A stretch of DNA of 64,000 nt from Taxillus chinensis (taxonomy: Eukaryota; Streptophyta; Magnoliopsida; Santalales; Loranthaceae). The stretch is taken from NCBI GenBank assembly GCA_023512835.1, contig CM042089.1, positions 50,119,004 through 50,183,003 on the forward strand. Direction: 5' to 3'. The position numbers were made by a program, and so were the translations under genes. The notes beneath the pieces are model-generated. The model made no database searches. It was not told the DNA's origin and worked only from the letters and a program-made list of their open reading frames with translations. Position 1 is the first letter of the stretch. Every line of letters starts with the position of its first letter. Positions 43,939-55,970 of this stretch are shown in pieces.

Positions 43939-44170
43939 TGTTGGATCAAGCCCAGAATTTGGATAATGCTGATAAAGCCTTATGTAATTTGATCTGAGAT
44001 CTTTTGTGTTTCTTTGATCATTGCAGAAGATATGTTATTAATCCGGAGATACACTCATGAGAGCAAAGCTAAGGACAGGATACATAATCCTGATCCAGAC
44101 AAGAGTGAGTGTCGTCAAACACTTGGTAAATAACCAAGTCACCAATACATACGGAACAAGGAACATTCGT

Positions 44171-45689
44171 TGATCCGTATAACTTGTGTCTATAGGTTTT
44201 GCAGCAAGTGCACTGGTCAAGTAATAAAATGGAGTATTAAGACTCCGGTTATCGAACCCACAGGGAGGTAGCTGATGCTCTTAAGCAGCAAGCACTAAGC
44301 TAATAAGTTGATTTTATGTCTGGACAATTGATTTTTGTTGTACAAATAGTTTGAACGAAAAATGATTAAATCAGAATGTTGGCAAGCTATTGGTATTGAA
44401 ATTTCAGTGATTAAGGATCTAAGGTCACAATGTTTACCACCCAATCGATTGTAATAGTCTGGTTATGGCTCTTGTTCTTGATTTATGTTCTAGTTCATGT
44501 TCATGTTGATTATCTCCTACCTATCTTACATTTGGTCCATGCTAAGATAGATTTAAGGCTTTTATCCCATTTGGTCCATGTGAATAAAAGTGATCAAGGT
44601 AGATAAACAATCTAATAGTTGCAGACTTGGTCCATCATGCAATATTAAATCTAATTCACTAGTGTTCCACCCTAGACAAGGGCTAAGATTACCTAATTAT
44701 GCATAAACTAGGCATTTCCATAGAAGCAAGTGAATTAAACAAGAACTGAATTCTATTTTATTGAACAACCATAACCGAACTGAATACAATTTATTGGGGG
44801 CTACATTGCTCCCCTAGACTAATAAAACTACTCCATAATCATGACAAAAGAAATAACAATTATAGGAAAGAACATGATTACAGTACCAGGACAATAAAGG
44901 AAGACCCCAAGATGAACCAGAACTCCAGCCTCCAAAGACTCCGGCGTCTGCTACCCAAAATCACTCCTTGCCAAGGACAATCCGATCTTTTAGCAATGGC
45001 TATAGCTCTTTTCAGAACTCAGATCAGATTCTCCCACTCAAGATGCTTTATAATGCCTCCTAAGCCCCCTATTTATAGGTTTTACTGGGCCAAATTAGGG
45101 TAACAAAAAGTGTGCCCTAAGTATAAATGTGGTCGCAGCCAAAACGACGTCGTTTTGGTTAGTGACATTAGTCGACGTTCTAGGCGAAATAAAACTCAAA
45201 CTACACCAAATTTGACCCCAGTTCTTTAGAGGAAAATGATTAAAACAACAAAACACATCATTTGTAGCTCGAAAATGCTTGCACGTGAGAATGCATGTGA
45301 GAAAACCCTTTTCACGTGCAGCTCCAATTTGACTCAAATTTGCTCCAAAGCTTCCTCTTGAGTTGTAGAAGGCATCCATGTAATAAAATCCTTGCACGTG
45401 AGAATGCAAGTGAGAAAGCTTTTCACGTGCACCTTGATTTTGCCTTCATTTTGCTTCCATCTTCTTCCTATAGCTTCCTCTTGAGTTGATGGAGTGATCT
45501 AGCCAAAGTGTGTGGGAAAAGGTTGCTCCAAAACCTGCCAAAAACACTCAAAAAGTACCACTATACACCAAACAGGGTCTTCCTAGGGGTTAAAGCAAAT
45601 ATGTGGAAAATATCATGCAAATAGGGACAAAACATACGCTAAAACACCCTATATAAGGTCTAGGATAACGGCATAAATACACGTTATCA
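44171..45689 (-). repeat. G4 3' LTR (left)
   Basis: TG at 44171 and CA at 45689, 1.52 kb. TATAAATA at 45070-45077, CCAAAACGACGTCGTTTTGG at 45139-45158, and CACGTG motifs from about 45280 to 45430. Confidence 0.95.
45070..45158 (-). promoter_or_regulatory. G4 LTR core promoter: TATA box and perfect 20-base palindrome
   Basis: On the minus strand the palindrome CCAAAACGACGTCGTTTTGG (45139-45158) lies about 60 bases upstream of TATAAATA (45070-45077). The right LTR has the same pair (TATA 56871-56878, palindrome 56940-56959). ACGT cores are known bZIP sites. Activity is inferred. Confidence 0.65.
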
Positions 45690-45700
45690 AATTCCCCCAT
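45690..45700 (-). other. G4 polypurine tract
   Basis: ATGGGGGAATT on the minus strand directly precedes the LTR start TGATAACGTG. Confidence 0.85.
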
Positions 45701-47026
45701 ACTTGAACCTTTGCTTGTCCTCAAGCAAAAAGAAATAAACACACAGTCAAACGGAAAAGAACGAATAAATGAACAAACAAGAGAGGCATGGTTTCCCAAG
45801 GCATACAATTCTACCATGATGAAGTAGACATTCCAATAGCTAAAAATGAATCATAAGTTAATCGAAACATACCCTTACTATCAAGTCCAACAACCATGTA
45901 ATATCGTTACTAACAGTTCAGACAGAAGCAAACATGCAAGGATAAAATGAACTTAGCTCCCCCTGAAAGTCCTCACGAAGGTTAGAGCAGCCTCACTCAA
46001 ATATAACTTTCTTTTCTCTCCTCTCAGGCCCTACTATCAATGCCTAACAACTAAGGGTTTACTCTTACACCCACTACTAGCTATTGATTAAGTTTTTGCC
46101 AAGTAAACATGCGATTCCCCATTGTGCTCGTCAAGGAAAACACACACTCTATTCTACTTCTATCGATAAACACTTGGAGCTAAAGATTTAAGCTCACATT
46201 TGTGGCACAAATTGCACAGCAAAACAACTTAGCCATTATGGCTGCAACACGAAAACAAAAACACATATAAACAGTAGGCCATTGTGGCTTTTATTCGGGC
46301 AAACACTTTTCTTTTTTTTGTTTGTTTTTTTTGTGTTTTTTTTTTCACACTTCTTTTTAGTAATAACCTTACAAGGTTGCATTTTATGCTCTCCCTTAAT
46401 GGATTATTCACTCTGCTATTGTCCTCACACAAGCCCTTTTGTTTTTTTTTTAAGCAAATTGAACGAAAATACTTGAATCACTGACACCATACACCAAACA
46501 CTGAGCACGAACAGGTTCTTCGTATGCCTAAGTAACTCCAACCATTAAATAGTTAGTGATGAATATTAAGAGCAAATTGAGAACCCAATAACCCATAAAA
46601 TACACTCAAAGGCAAAATAATGGTGCTCTCAAAAAGTATATGCTTATTCTGCACTTCACTTCAGGGTTTACAAAGTTCATCCTATCATAACATGCTCAGC
46701 TAACTATTCAAATGTCAGCTCCAAAATCATGGTGATATCATACGAAAAGTAAAGACATGCTTAACTACCTTATAACACACCTTAACAATTGAAACATCAT
46801 TATCACAACAAGATACTAAGGTGATCAATATAGTTAACCAGAATTTGCATACCTTGGTAGCCATGCACCTCACAGGCAGAACATACATTCACAGCAACAA
46901 CAGAAAAGAACAATGAAACATTCATGCAAACAAACAAACAACCGGTTCAAGGGAAACCCCCCCCCCCCCATACTTAAATGATGCGATGCCCTCAGAGCAT
47001 GGGAAAAGGAAAAAAGTAGAAGACCG
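45701..47026 (-). other. G4 3' untranslated region, non-coding
   Basis: About 1.3 kb between the extra gene and the polypurine tract, with T-rich runs (46300-46370) and a C-run near 46960-46970. It matches the G5 3' region in patches. No gene is seen. Confidence 0.7.
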
Positions 47027-49326
47027 TTACCGATTGGTGGGAACACTATAGTAGAAGATAACATGGGCCACCATTCTTCTAAGACGTGCGACAAAGTCAG
47101 CCGAGGTTTCTCCTGTGAGTGCCCAAGTATCCTTCTGCTGCAACAGAGCTATCAAATAATAGCAGACAAAAATCCCACAACTGAATTGATCAGGTTGTTG
47201 GGGAAGCTCCATTTCATTAAAGTGCACCAGAGGAAACTTGGATGTCAACAACCCTTCTTTTCTGAGTGTGTTTTTGAGTTTTTTCAAGAAACCATGGACA
47301 AGCTTCTTCTTTCGTGTGGAAAACCCATGGGCTTGGCTCGGGTCATAAAGGACGACATGGCCCACAGTCAGGTCCAATTGCAAGAGTACAAAGTGTCGAT
47401 CAAGGAGGACCGGTATAAGAACCTCATGGACCTGGTGCCAAGAGCGATGTCCTTCTGCTGCTCCATTCATCCGCCGGCGGAAGATATGCTCTTCTAACGG
47501 CTGCTCATATATCTCACACAGCATGATAGAGGTATACTAAGCCATAGGATAGTCGTTGGGCTCAGCCTCCACCACGTGTCGCATCGTACGGCAGAATAAG
47601 TCAACATCATCGGAAGATAAATACTCATCAGCTAGGATACGCTACAAATAAGATGACGTGAAGACTTCTGAATCACGCGTAAAACGTGCATGCAAGGTGT
47701 CTCCATAAGTAAACTGCTGAAAAGCAGCTGTGGCATCAGTAGTGGAGAGGGCCGGATGAAGATGAATATAGATGGGCGCCCCAAGGTTATCTTCCTGGGG
47801 AGCTTCTGATGATGCGCCAGACCACCATTGCAACGGCTGGATTAAGGGAACTAGGGCCTGTGAAGAGCTGGGCCCTGCTGGTGGTGTGAAATAAACAGGA
47901 ACTACTGGAGGGAAGGGTGGAGCGGTGTAGGGCTCCGCCTCTTGCGGATACTGGGGATACTCCGGTGTCTCTTCGCTATGTGCGGCGTCGTCTTGCTATG
48001 CCGGAGGTGACGGTGCGTCAAATGGATCCTCCACAGGAGGTGTAGGAGTTTTCTTCTTCTTCTTCTTCTTCCCTAGGGCTTTCCAGATCTTACCAAGTAG
48101 CCCTTTGACTTCCTTCTGCTCCTTGAGGATAAGAGTTTGATTTTTCTTCAGTAGCCCAATCTCCTGAACGGTTTCCGCCTATGCCTCTTGTAGTTGAGCA
48201 GTTTGCTGCCGTAAGTCTTCATAAGAAGCAGCAGGAGTTGGCTTCGGGGCTTCCCATGGCCGGGCAGATGGACGAGACATTGCTTGTTGATCTTGAGTGA
48301 TGTACTCGAGCAGCTCATCCAGCTGTAGTCTTGTGATGTGGCCATTAGTGAAGGCCCAGTTAAGAACGTCAACTTCACTGATAACTTGGCCACTGATGCC
48401 TTGGAAGAAATTGTAGATTTCCTCCTTGTGAACATTGAACTGCATGTACATGGCAGTCAACTAGAAGATGTGCTGTCGCCGGGCATTCATGGGCGTGGAG
48501 GTGTCCCTAAACTGCTCAGTGGGTCGCTCCATATGCACGCTGTGACGTGAAGGCTGTGGTGTGACATGGATACTATCTCCCCATTTGCCCTTGTAGCTAA
48601 CTCCTAAGGCACCCTCTGGATGGAGAACTCGTAACCGCAGGTTATCCGGGAGAACAGTGGGGACTACTTGAGCATGCTAAGTAGTCGACCATATAAACAT
48701 TTATGAATGTCCCGTTTCCACAATTTAAAAATTTCAGCAGCCCAATCAATGTGTAATTGACGATCGATGCAAAACATAAACTCCAAATGGGACTTAGGGA
48801 CTGAGTCTACGCCACTAGTCTATAATAGTAAGCACCTCCCTACCAAATTAGCAAGGCAACGGTACTTTCCATGAAATCCCTTTTTAGTAAATTGCCGACG
48901 TTTCCCAAATTCCTTATTATCTTGTAAAGCTCTACCATAATCTCCTAAGGTCAACGCAGGCTTTGCATGCATGGGATTTGCGAGATCAAAGCGATCTCTC
49001 AACATAGCAGGAGAAATAGAAATTAAGACACCTTGAACTTCCCCAATTATCTCATCATCTTCCTCATTGACATAGATCGAATTATAAAAGTCTAACATGG
49101 CAGGGTAATACAAATCACCTGCGAGCGCATACTAACCTTCTCGGTCCCAACGCTTGCGGCTTGGTCATAATTTCTTTAGTCCATCAAGGGTGGAGGACTC
49201 CAGGATCTCCCAATCAAGCACATTCCCCACGAAGATGGTGTCGGTGTCTCTCAATGCCGAAGGCATAGAGGTGGCAGAGGCTTCAGGACTGCCTTCTCCT
49301 TGGCGGGCTCTCCTTGTGTGCACCAT
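47027..49326 (-). pseudogene. G4 extra gene: plant-transposon-protein-like domain plus Ulp1-like (C48) protease
   Basis: The start ATG is at 49324-49326 (MVHTRRARQGEG). Stops follow near 49160 and 49128, then the N-terminal domain (49113-48820) with YYPAMLDFYNSIYV and FHGKYRCLANLVGRCLL. A coiled coil and Lys-run follow near 48060-48200, then a Pro-rich linker. The segment SSDDVDLF lies ahead of the protease (47524-47027). Within that last frame His44 (DRHFVLLQLDL), Asp61 (VVLYDPS), Gln110 and Cys116 (QQPDQFSCGIFVCYYL) match the C48 catalytic order. The protease part itself is free of stops. The architecture equals that of the Copia-1 gene at 11422-14120. Function in the element is unknown. 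Confidence 0.78.
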
Positions 49327-50334
49327 GACTAACCAGAGAAGAATTTTGCTCTCAACAAGAAAGGAGAGGAAAGTATGAGATGTGAGTTTGAAGCTTGGAA
49401 CTCATCCCTATTTGTAGTGATTCGCCACAAGTGTAAAAGACGAAAAGGACCCTCTTAAAGTGCTCCATCGTTTTCACGTGCAGAACAAAGAAGACTCTAG
49501 AAGATGCCAGCTAGCTCCCACCGAAATTTCAGCTTGATTGGACAACTGTAGGTGTGCACGTGAAAAATGCCTTCTCACGGACAAGGCTTGGATGAATCTA
49601 GACACGTCCAGCTGGCTTCCACCAAATTTTGGGCTTGAAAAGACACTTCTATCCTTGTACACGCGAAAAGCCTTCTCACGGTCAGGTCTCAGAAAGGTCT
49701 AGAGGATGCCAGTTGCCTTCGTGCAATTTTTCAGATCAATTGGACCATCCTACCCTTGTGCACGCAAAAAGTCTTCTCACGGTTAGGGTCTTTTTGGTCC
49801 AAATTTCACCAGCAGGTAGCGAATGAACTGTAGAGTCAGTATACATGTGCACGTGACAAACTCTTTTTCACGGGCAAGCTGGTTGACACCCTTATTGAAG
49901 CCCAATGTTGTTGAAATTTGACAGACTAGTAGCCCATCTCCCAAGGACAAAAACGTGTCAGTTAGTGGGCCCAAAATACCATCTCATAAACCATAACTTC
50001 ATCTCCTTGGGTTGGCAATAGATTGGAGTGGGCCCCTCTTATTCAATTCAACTGGGCTTGGATGTGGGCCTTAGAAAAGTTATCTAAAGTTTTGATACAC
50101 CGGCCCAAGTAAGCCCAAGCAGACATAAGTTCCATCAAGAAATATAGGCCTAGGCCCTGGTTCAAATGCTGCAAATAAAATTAAAACAAAGCAGATATGC
50201 ACTCCCTAGGACTATGGGTTAAGGCAAAAACAAAAATAAATAAAAATAAAATCAAATAAAAAGGAAAAGAAATCACCATGGGTTGCCTCCCATGAAGCCC
50301 GGAGTTTAGGTCTTTAGCTTGACCGTCCCCTCTG
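49327..50334 (-). other. G4 spacer between pol and the extra gene, with CACG repeats
   Basis: About 1 kb, non-coding. Between 49480 and 49880 a loose repeat of about 75-100 bases recurs four or five times, each with a CACGTG- or CACGCGAAAA-like start and TTCTCACGG. The theme recalls the LTR modules. Positions 50210-50300 are shared with G5 near 37910-37975. Confidence 0.7.
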
Positions 50335-52069
50335 TCAAGTTGTGCTCAGAGTGAAATGATCAACCTCCTTAACATGATCCTGAATGTAGTATGGCTTCAC
50401 ACGCTGACCATTTACTTTGAATATTTGCCAGAGGTTGATTGGAGTTCAACACTACCATATGGGAAAACCTTTGTAACAGTGAAAGGCCCCATCCATTTAG
50501 ATCGAAGCTTCCCAGGGAAGAATTTAAGTCTGGAATTAAAGAGAAGCACCTTCTGCCCTAGTTCAACAGTAGAGGGGCTGATCTTCTTATCATGCTGGAG
50601 CTTAGACCTCTCCTTGTACAGCTTAGCACTCTCATAGGCATTGAAGCGAAATTCCTCCAACTCATTTAGTTGGTGCAATCGTAGTTCAGCGACAACATTG
50701 GGATCCATGTTCAGCTTTTTAACTGCCCAAAATGCTTTGTGTTCCAATTCAACAGGCAAATGGCAGGCCTTTCCGTACAAGAGACGAAAGGGAGACATTC
50801 CAATGGGCGTTTTGAATGCTGTGCGGTAAGCCCACAACGCCTCATCGAGTTTTAGAGACCAATCTTTTCGGTTGCCTCCCACTGTCTTTTCCAAAATGTG
50901 CTTGATCTCACGGTTAGAAACTTGACTTGACCGTTTGCTTGTGGATGATAGGCTAAGGTGCGCCTATGTTGAACTCCATATTTGTTTAAGAGCTTGTCGA
51001 AAAGCTTATTGCAGAAGTGACTCCCTTCATCACTGATAATTGCTCTAGGTGTTCCAAACCTGTTGAATATGTTGCGGCGAAGGAACTTGGTAACCACTTG
51101 AGCATCATTCTTCCTAGTGGGTATAGCTTCAACCCACTTCGAGAGGTAATCAACATCCAGAAGGATGTACGAAAATCCATCTAATGGTGGGAAAGGTCCC
51201 ATGAAATCGATTCCCCATATGTCAAAAAGTTCTACTGGCATAATACCAGTTTGGGGCATCTCTTGCTTCCTTGTAATCCCTCCTGTTCTTTGACACTGAT
51301 CACATGACTTAACAAAGGTGTATGTGTCTATGAACATGGTTGGCCAGTAAAACCCACTTTGTAGGATCTTTGCCACTGTTCTTTGCACTCCTAAATGGAC
51401 AGCATAGTCAGATGAATGACAATGCTTCAGTATGCTGTCCACTTCCTCTTCTGGCACACATTTTCTGATGATCTGATCAATACATTGCCTGTATAGAACA
51501 GGCTCATCCCAAATGTATCTTCTTGCATTAAAGAGGAACCTCTTCTTTTCCTGATAAGTAAACTCGGTAGGTACATAGTCACATGCATGGTAGTTCACGA
51601 TATCAGCAAACCATGGCATCTTTGCTTCAGCTACAAAGAGCTGCTCATCAGGGAAGGTGTCAGAAATAGTTGCACCTTGAGTACTACCTTCCCCTAGCTC
51701 CAGCCTTGACAAATGGTCAGCCACAGTGTTGGAAGTCCCCTTCAAGTCTTTAATCTCCAGATCAAACTCTTGGAGTAACAAAACCCATCTGATCAACCTG
51801 GGTTTCGCATCCTTCTTGCTGAACAAGTATCTCAAGGCAGCGTGGTCGGTATAGACAATGACCTTAGTGCCCAAAAGATATGACCGAAACTTATCACACG
51901 CAAATACCACAGCAAGTAACTCTTTCTCTGTAGTGGTGTAATTGAGCTGGGCCTCATTGAGTGTGCGACTGGCATAATATATTGCCCTGAAAACCTTGTC
52001 CCATTTCTGCCCAAGCACTGCTCCGATGGTAAAGTCACTCGCATCACACATCAGCTCAAAGGGTTGCGA
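50335..52069 (-). pseudogene. G4 RNase H and integrase
   Basis: The frame 52051-50852 begins with the Ty3 RNase H ([14 protein letters not shown], with catalytic Asp). It continues with the zinc region (HLGVQRT to CDQCQRTG) and the integrase core, with Asp at 51206-51208 (WGIDFMGP) and Asp at 51029-51031 (ISDEGSHF). At about 50921-50926, where the catalytic Glu is expected, a Lys codon and a frame change appear. The C-terminus continues at 50894-50412 ([19 protein letters not shown]). After another frame change near 50430 it ends at 50335. An in-frame TAG at about 52067 separates it from RT. Confidence 0.9.
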
Positions 52070-54082
52070 CTAGTCTGGAGCTACTATCACCGGTGCTGAA
52101 CTGAGCTTCTCTTTCAGCACTGTAAAGGCTTGAAGGCAGTCTTCCAAAAATATGAAAGGAACATCCTTCTCTAAAAGCATGCTTAGGGGCTTGGCAATTT
52201 TTGAGAAATCTTTGATGAACCGCCGATAAAACCCTGCATGACCCAGGAAGCTCCGGATGCCTTTCACATTGGAAGGAGGAGGTAGACTCTCAATGGTTGA
52301 GATCTTTGCTCTATCTACTTCCAACCCAGCTGTGGACACTCTATGCCCAAGGACGACTCCTTCCTTGACCATGAAGTGACACTTCTCCCAGTTCAAGACC
52401 AGGTCCTTTTCCTTGCATCGGATCAGCACGGTTTCCAGATTTCTGAGGCAGATGGAAAAGGATGAACCAAATACCGAGAAGTCATCCATAAAGACTTCCA
52501 TAATGTCCTCCACTAACCCTTGAAAAATTGCCATCATACACCTCTGGAAAGTAACAGGTGCGTTGCAAAGACCAAATGGCATACGCCGGAAAGCATATGT
52601 GCCAAAAGGGCACGTGAATGTAGTCTTCTCTTGATCCTCCGGGGCAACTGCTATCTGATTGTATCCAGAATAATCGTCCAGAAAACAATAATATGGGTAG
52701 CCAGCTAACCGATCTAGCATTTGATCAATGAAAGGTAACGGAAAGTGGTCCTTACGCGTGGCTTTATTCAGCTTGCGGTAATCAATGCACACATGCCACC
52801 CGGTCACTGTGCGGGATGGAATGAGCTCGTTCTTCTCATTGCGTATCACTGTCATGCCGCCCTTCTTGGGAACCACTTGTACTGGACTAACCCAGGAGCT
52901 ATCTGAAATGGCATATATGATGCCCGCTTTCCTCCACTTCAGAATCTCCTTGCCAACAACTTCCTTCATTGCAGGATTAAGCCTGCGTTGGCGCTCTACA
53001 GTAGGAGTATACGACTCCTCCATCAGTATCTTGTGCATGCAGACCGCTAGACTTATACCTTTTATATCATCCAGAGACCACCCCAGGGCCTGCTTATGCT
53101 CCCGTAAGACTTCTAGTAGCTGTCTGGTTTCTTCTACTGTTAAGGATGCAGCTACTATCATAGGGTAACGCCCTTGTGTATCCAAAAACTTGTACCTTAG
53201 ATGTTCTGGGAGTTGCTTCAGAACTAGCAAGGGTTCCGTGAGTGCTGAGGATTCAGTTAAGGAAGGCTGCTGCTCAGTTTGGTCTTTCAGCACTTCATAA
53301 GTCTCTTCCGGTTCCGTCTCAGCAAAATCCACCTGCTGCAATTCGTGATCCAAGCTTTCATTGATCAAGCTTTCTTCGAAGTAGCTGTCCACGAATTTAG
53401 CAATCTGATCAATCCAATAACAGCTGGAATGATCATTCGCCTTGCGCATCGAACGCTCCATGTTGAACACCACTGCGTCTTCATCCACACGCAGCGTCAA
53501 CTCCCCTGAGTTTACATCGATCAAGGCCCTTCCGGTACTCAAGAATGGCCTTCCAAGAATCAGTTGGACTCCTTTATCTTCCTCCATTTCCAAAACAACA
53601 AAGTCCACTGGGAAGATAAAGCGATCCACCTTGATTAAAACATCTTCAATGATGCACGCTGGCTTTCCTATCGAGCGATCAGCAAACTGTAAAGATATGA
53701 AAGTGGGCCTTATTCCATTCAAGCCCAGTCGCCGATAGATGGACATTGGCATCAGATTTATACTCGCCCCTAAATCACATAGGGCTTGCTCCAATTGCGA
53801 GGTGCCAATGGTGCAGGTCAGAGTGAAACTACCCGGATCTTTAAGCTTGGGTGGTAGCTTGTGCTGCACCACTGCACTGATGTCATTTGTGAGAGCCACT
53901 ATCTCACAATCAGTGTAACTTCGCCTCTTGGACAGTAGATCCTTTAAAAATTTGACATATCCAGGCATCTGCTCCAAGGCTTCTATGAATGGGATGTTCA
54001 CCTCTAACTTCTTGAATACATCTAAGAATTTCTGGAACTGAGCATCTAATTTCTTTTTCCGCAACCTCTGAGGATACGGCAT
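52070..54082 (-). pseudogene. G4 protease and reverse transcriptase (670 codons open)
   Basis: This is the longest open frame of the window. The protease signature Cys-Asp-Leu-Gly-Ala-Ser has its Asp at 53774-53776. RT follows with CIDYRKLNKATRKDHFPLPF, FLDDYSGYNQIAVAPEDQ, MPFGLCNAPVTFQRCM and the active site Phe-Met-Asp-Asp at 52481-52492, intact. The thumb ends at LGHAGFYRRFIKDFSKIA. Sequence style and neighbours are Athila-like. The frame stops at TAG just before RNase H, where the family has Trp. Confidence 0.93.
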
Positions 54083-55814
54083 AGGAGGTTGATACGGAAC
54101 GGGAGAGCTAACTTCAGGCTGACGGGATGTCAGTTGACTACTCCCAACCTTTTCCTTCTAGTCCTTACATTGCTCAGTATCTCCTTCCTTAGCTTCCTCC
54201 TGGGCATACTGTTCCGACTCCTCCTTGGTTGGCTCGATGTTCTTCTTTCCAGCTGGTAGTTCTTTCCCACTTCGAAGCATTATAGCTTTGCATTGCTCCC
54301 TTGGGTTGACCTCCATATTGCTAGGAAAAGTATTTGATGAAGATGGCCTAACGGCATTTGCTAGCTGGCCAATCTGCTGCTCTATATTCTTCATGGCAGC
54401 CCCAAGATCCTGGACAGAAGTGGTAAGGGACTCAATCCTCGTCTCCCGCTTACTCATTCTGTCAGTTGCTTGCTTAGCAAATTGATAAAAGAAATTCCGC
54501 ATCTCTTCATCCTTTGCCTTCTCTTTGTCTTCCTCCTTCTGTTGAGGCATCTTTTGGAACCCAAGAGGAAGTTGTGGCTGAGAATATTCTCCATACGGTG
54601 CTGCTCCAGTCACAGGGACCTTAGTCTGCCTTTGCCATAAGTAAGGCTGTTGTTGAAATTGGTGAGGTCCTCCCTGATTCTGGAAGTTGCTGGGCTGCTG
54701 AGGATTCTGGTACTGGTTTGGGTTCTGAAATTATCTCTGGAATCCTCCACCTCGATTCCCAACATATTGGGTTTCTTCGTATAGCTGGGCTGCAGCAGCA
54801 TCTTCAGTAACTGCCTTTGGTTGTTCAGTTCTGCCCTCCATACGAACAGCCATTACTGACATTTGCTCTGTCAGTAACTCCATCTTCCTTGTCAACTCAT
54901 CGAACTGAGTTGAATTTGATGAATTTGATACCGCAGCCACCGGCTCAGCTCTAGGGCGTCTGTCATTAGACCATTGGCAGTTGGACAACGCCATTCTCTC
55001 TATAAGCTCCAATGCTGCAGAAGGTTCCATCATCATGAACACTCCTCCAGCGGCTGCATCTATCATGCTCCTTGTATTTGCGTGCAGACCTGCATAAAAA
55101 GATTCGACTTGTAACCATTCTGGCCTGCCATGATTAGGACACCTCCTAACCAAGTGTTTGAATCGCTCCCAGGCCTCGTATAGCGACTCATCACCGTGCT
55201 GGGTGAATTGATTTATTTGGCTCCTTAAATGAATAACTCTTGTTGGTGGAAAGTACTTGGAGAGAAACTTCTCCACCATTTGGTCCCATGTGTGTATCTT
55301 GCCACGGTAGGGACTGGAACCAACCAAGAGCTCGGTCCTTCAGGGAAAACGGGAAGAGTCGCAGCTTAATAGCGTCATCCGAGACTCCATTGATTTTGAT
55401 GGTGTCACAAATTTGCAAGAATCGAGCTAGATGGTTGTGTGGATCATCTAGTTCCGAGCCTCGGAATGCATCTTGCCTAACCATTTGCAGTAGCGCAGGC
55501 TTCAGCTCGAAGTTATTTGCTTGGACCGGCACCCTTTTAATGTCTGAATACTCATCCGATAGTACAGGTCTAGCATAATCCATGAAGGTCCTCGACTGAT
55601 ACCCGCCTTGGCCATTGTGTCCCTGATCTTCTCTTGCTCTGTTTTTAGCCATGATTTCTTCACACAAGGTATGTAAGCCTTCCAACTGCTGTTCAGCTGC
55701 AACTAATACCCTCTGAGCCCTTCGCTGCTCTCGCAACGTCCGTTCGATTTCGGGATCGTATGGTAATAGCTCACCCCTGGTGTGATGCATACATAGAGGA
55801 ATTTTCTCAAACAC
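54083..55814 (-). pseudogene. G4 gag
   Basis: The ATG at 55814 opens a frame (MFEKIPLCMHHTRGELLPYD) through the capsid-like region (NNFELKPALLQMV, RLFPFSLKDRALGWFQSL). A frame change near 55325 leads to 55327-54731, with FLSKYFPPTRVIHLRSQI and ESLYEAWERFKHLVRRCPNHG, typical of Athila gag. A stop at 54731-54733 precedes the Gln-rich and Glu/Lys-rich linker (54801-54158). No zinc knuckle is visible, which is usual for Athila. Gag packages RNA. Confidence 0.87.
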
Positions 55815-55946
55815 CTATGGTGCACCCCTGCAAAGTAGCAAAACCAACGAGATACCATGTAACACCGTACTAGCAAACTTACAATCCAGATCACAAATAA
55901 ACGTAAGCACCTAATGTCACTTAGTCCTAACAACGTTTGGCTTGCC

Positions 55947-55964
55947 TCCCCGGCAACGGCGCCA
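55947..55964 (-). other. G4 primer-binding site (tRNA-Asp)
   Basis: TGGCGCCGTTGCCGGGGA on the minus strand, six bases inside the 5' LTR. It is a typical Athila primer site and fixes the orientation. Confidence 0.93.
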
Positions 55965-55970
55965 AAAACT

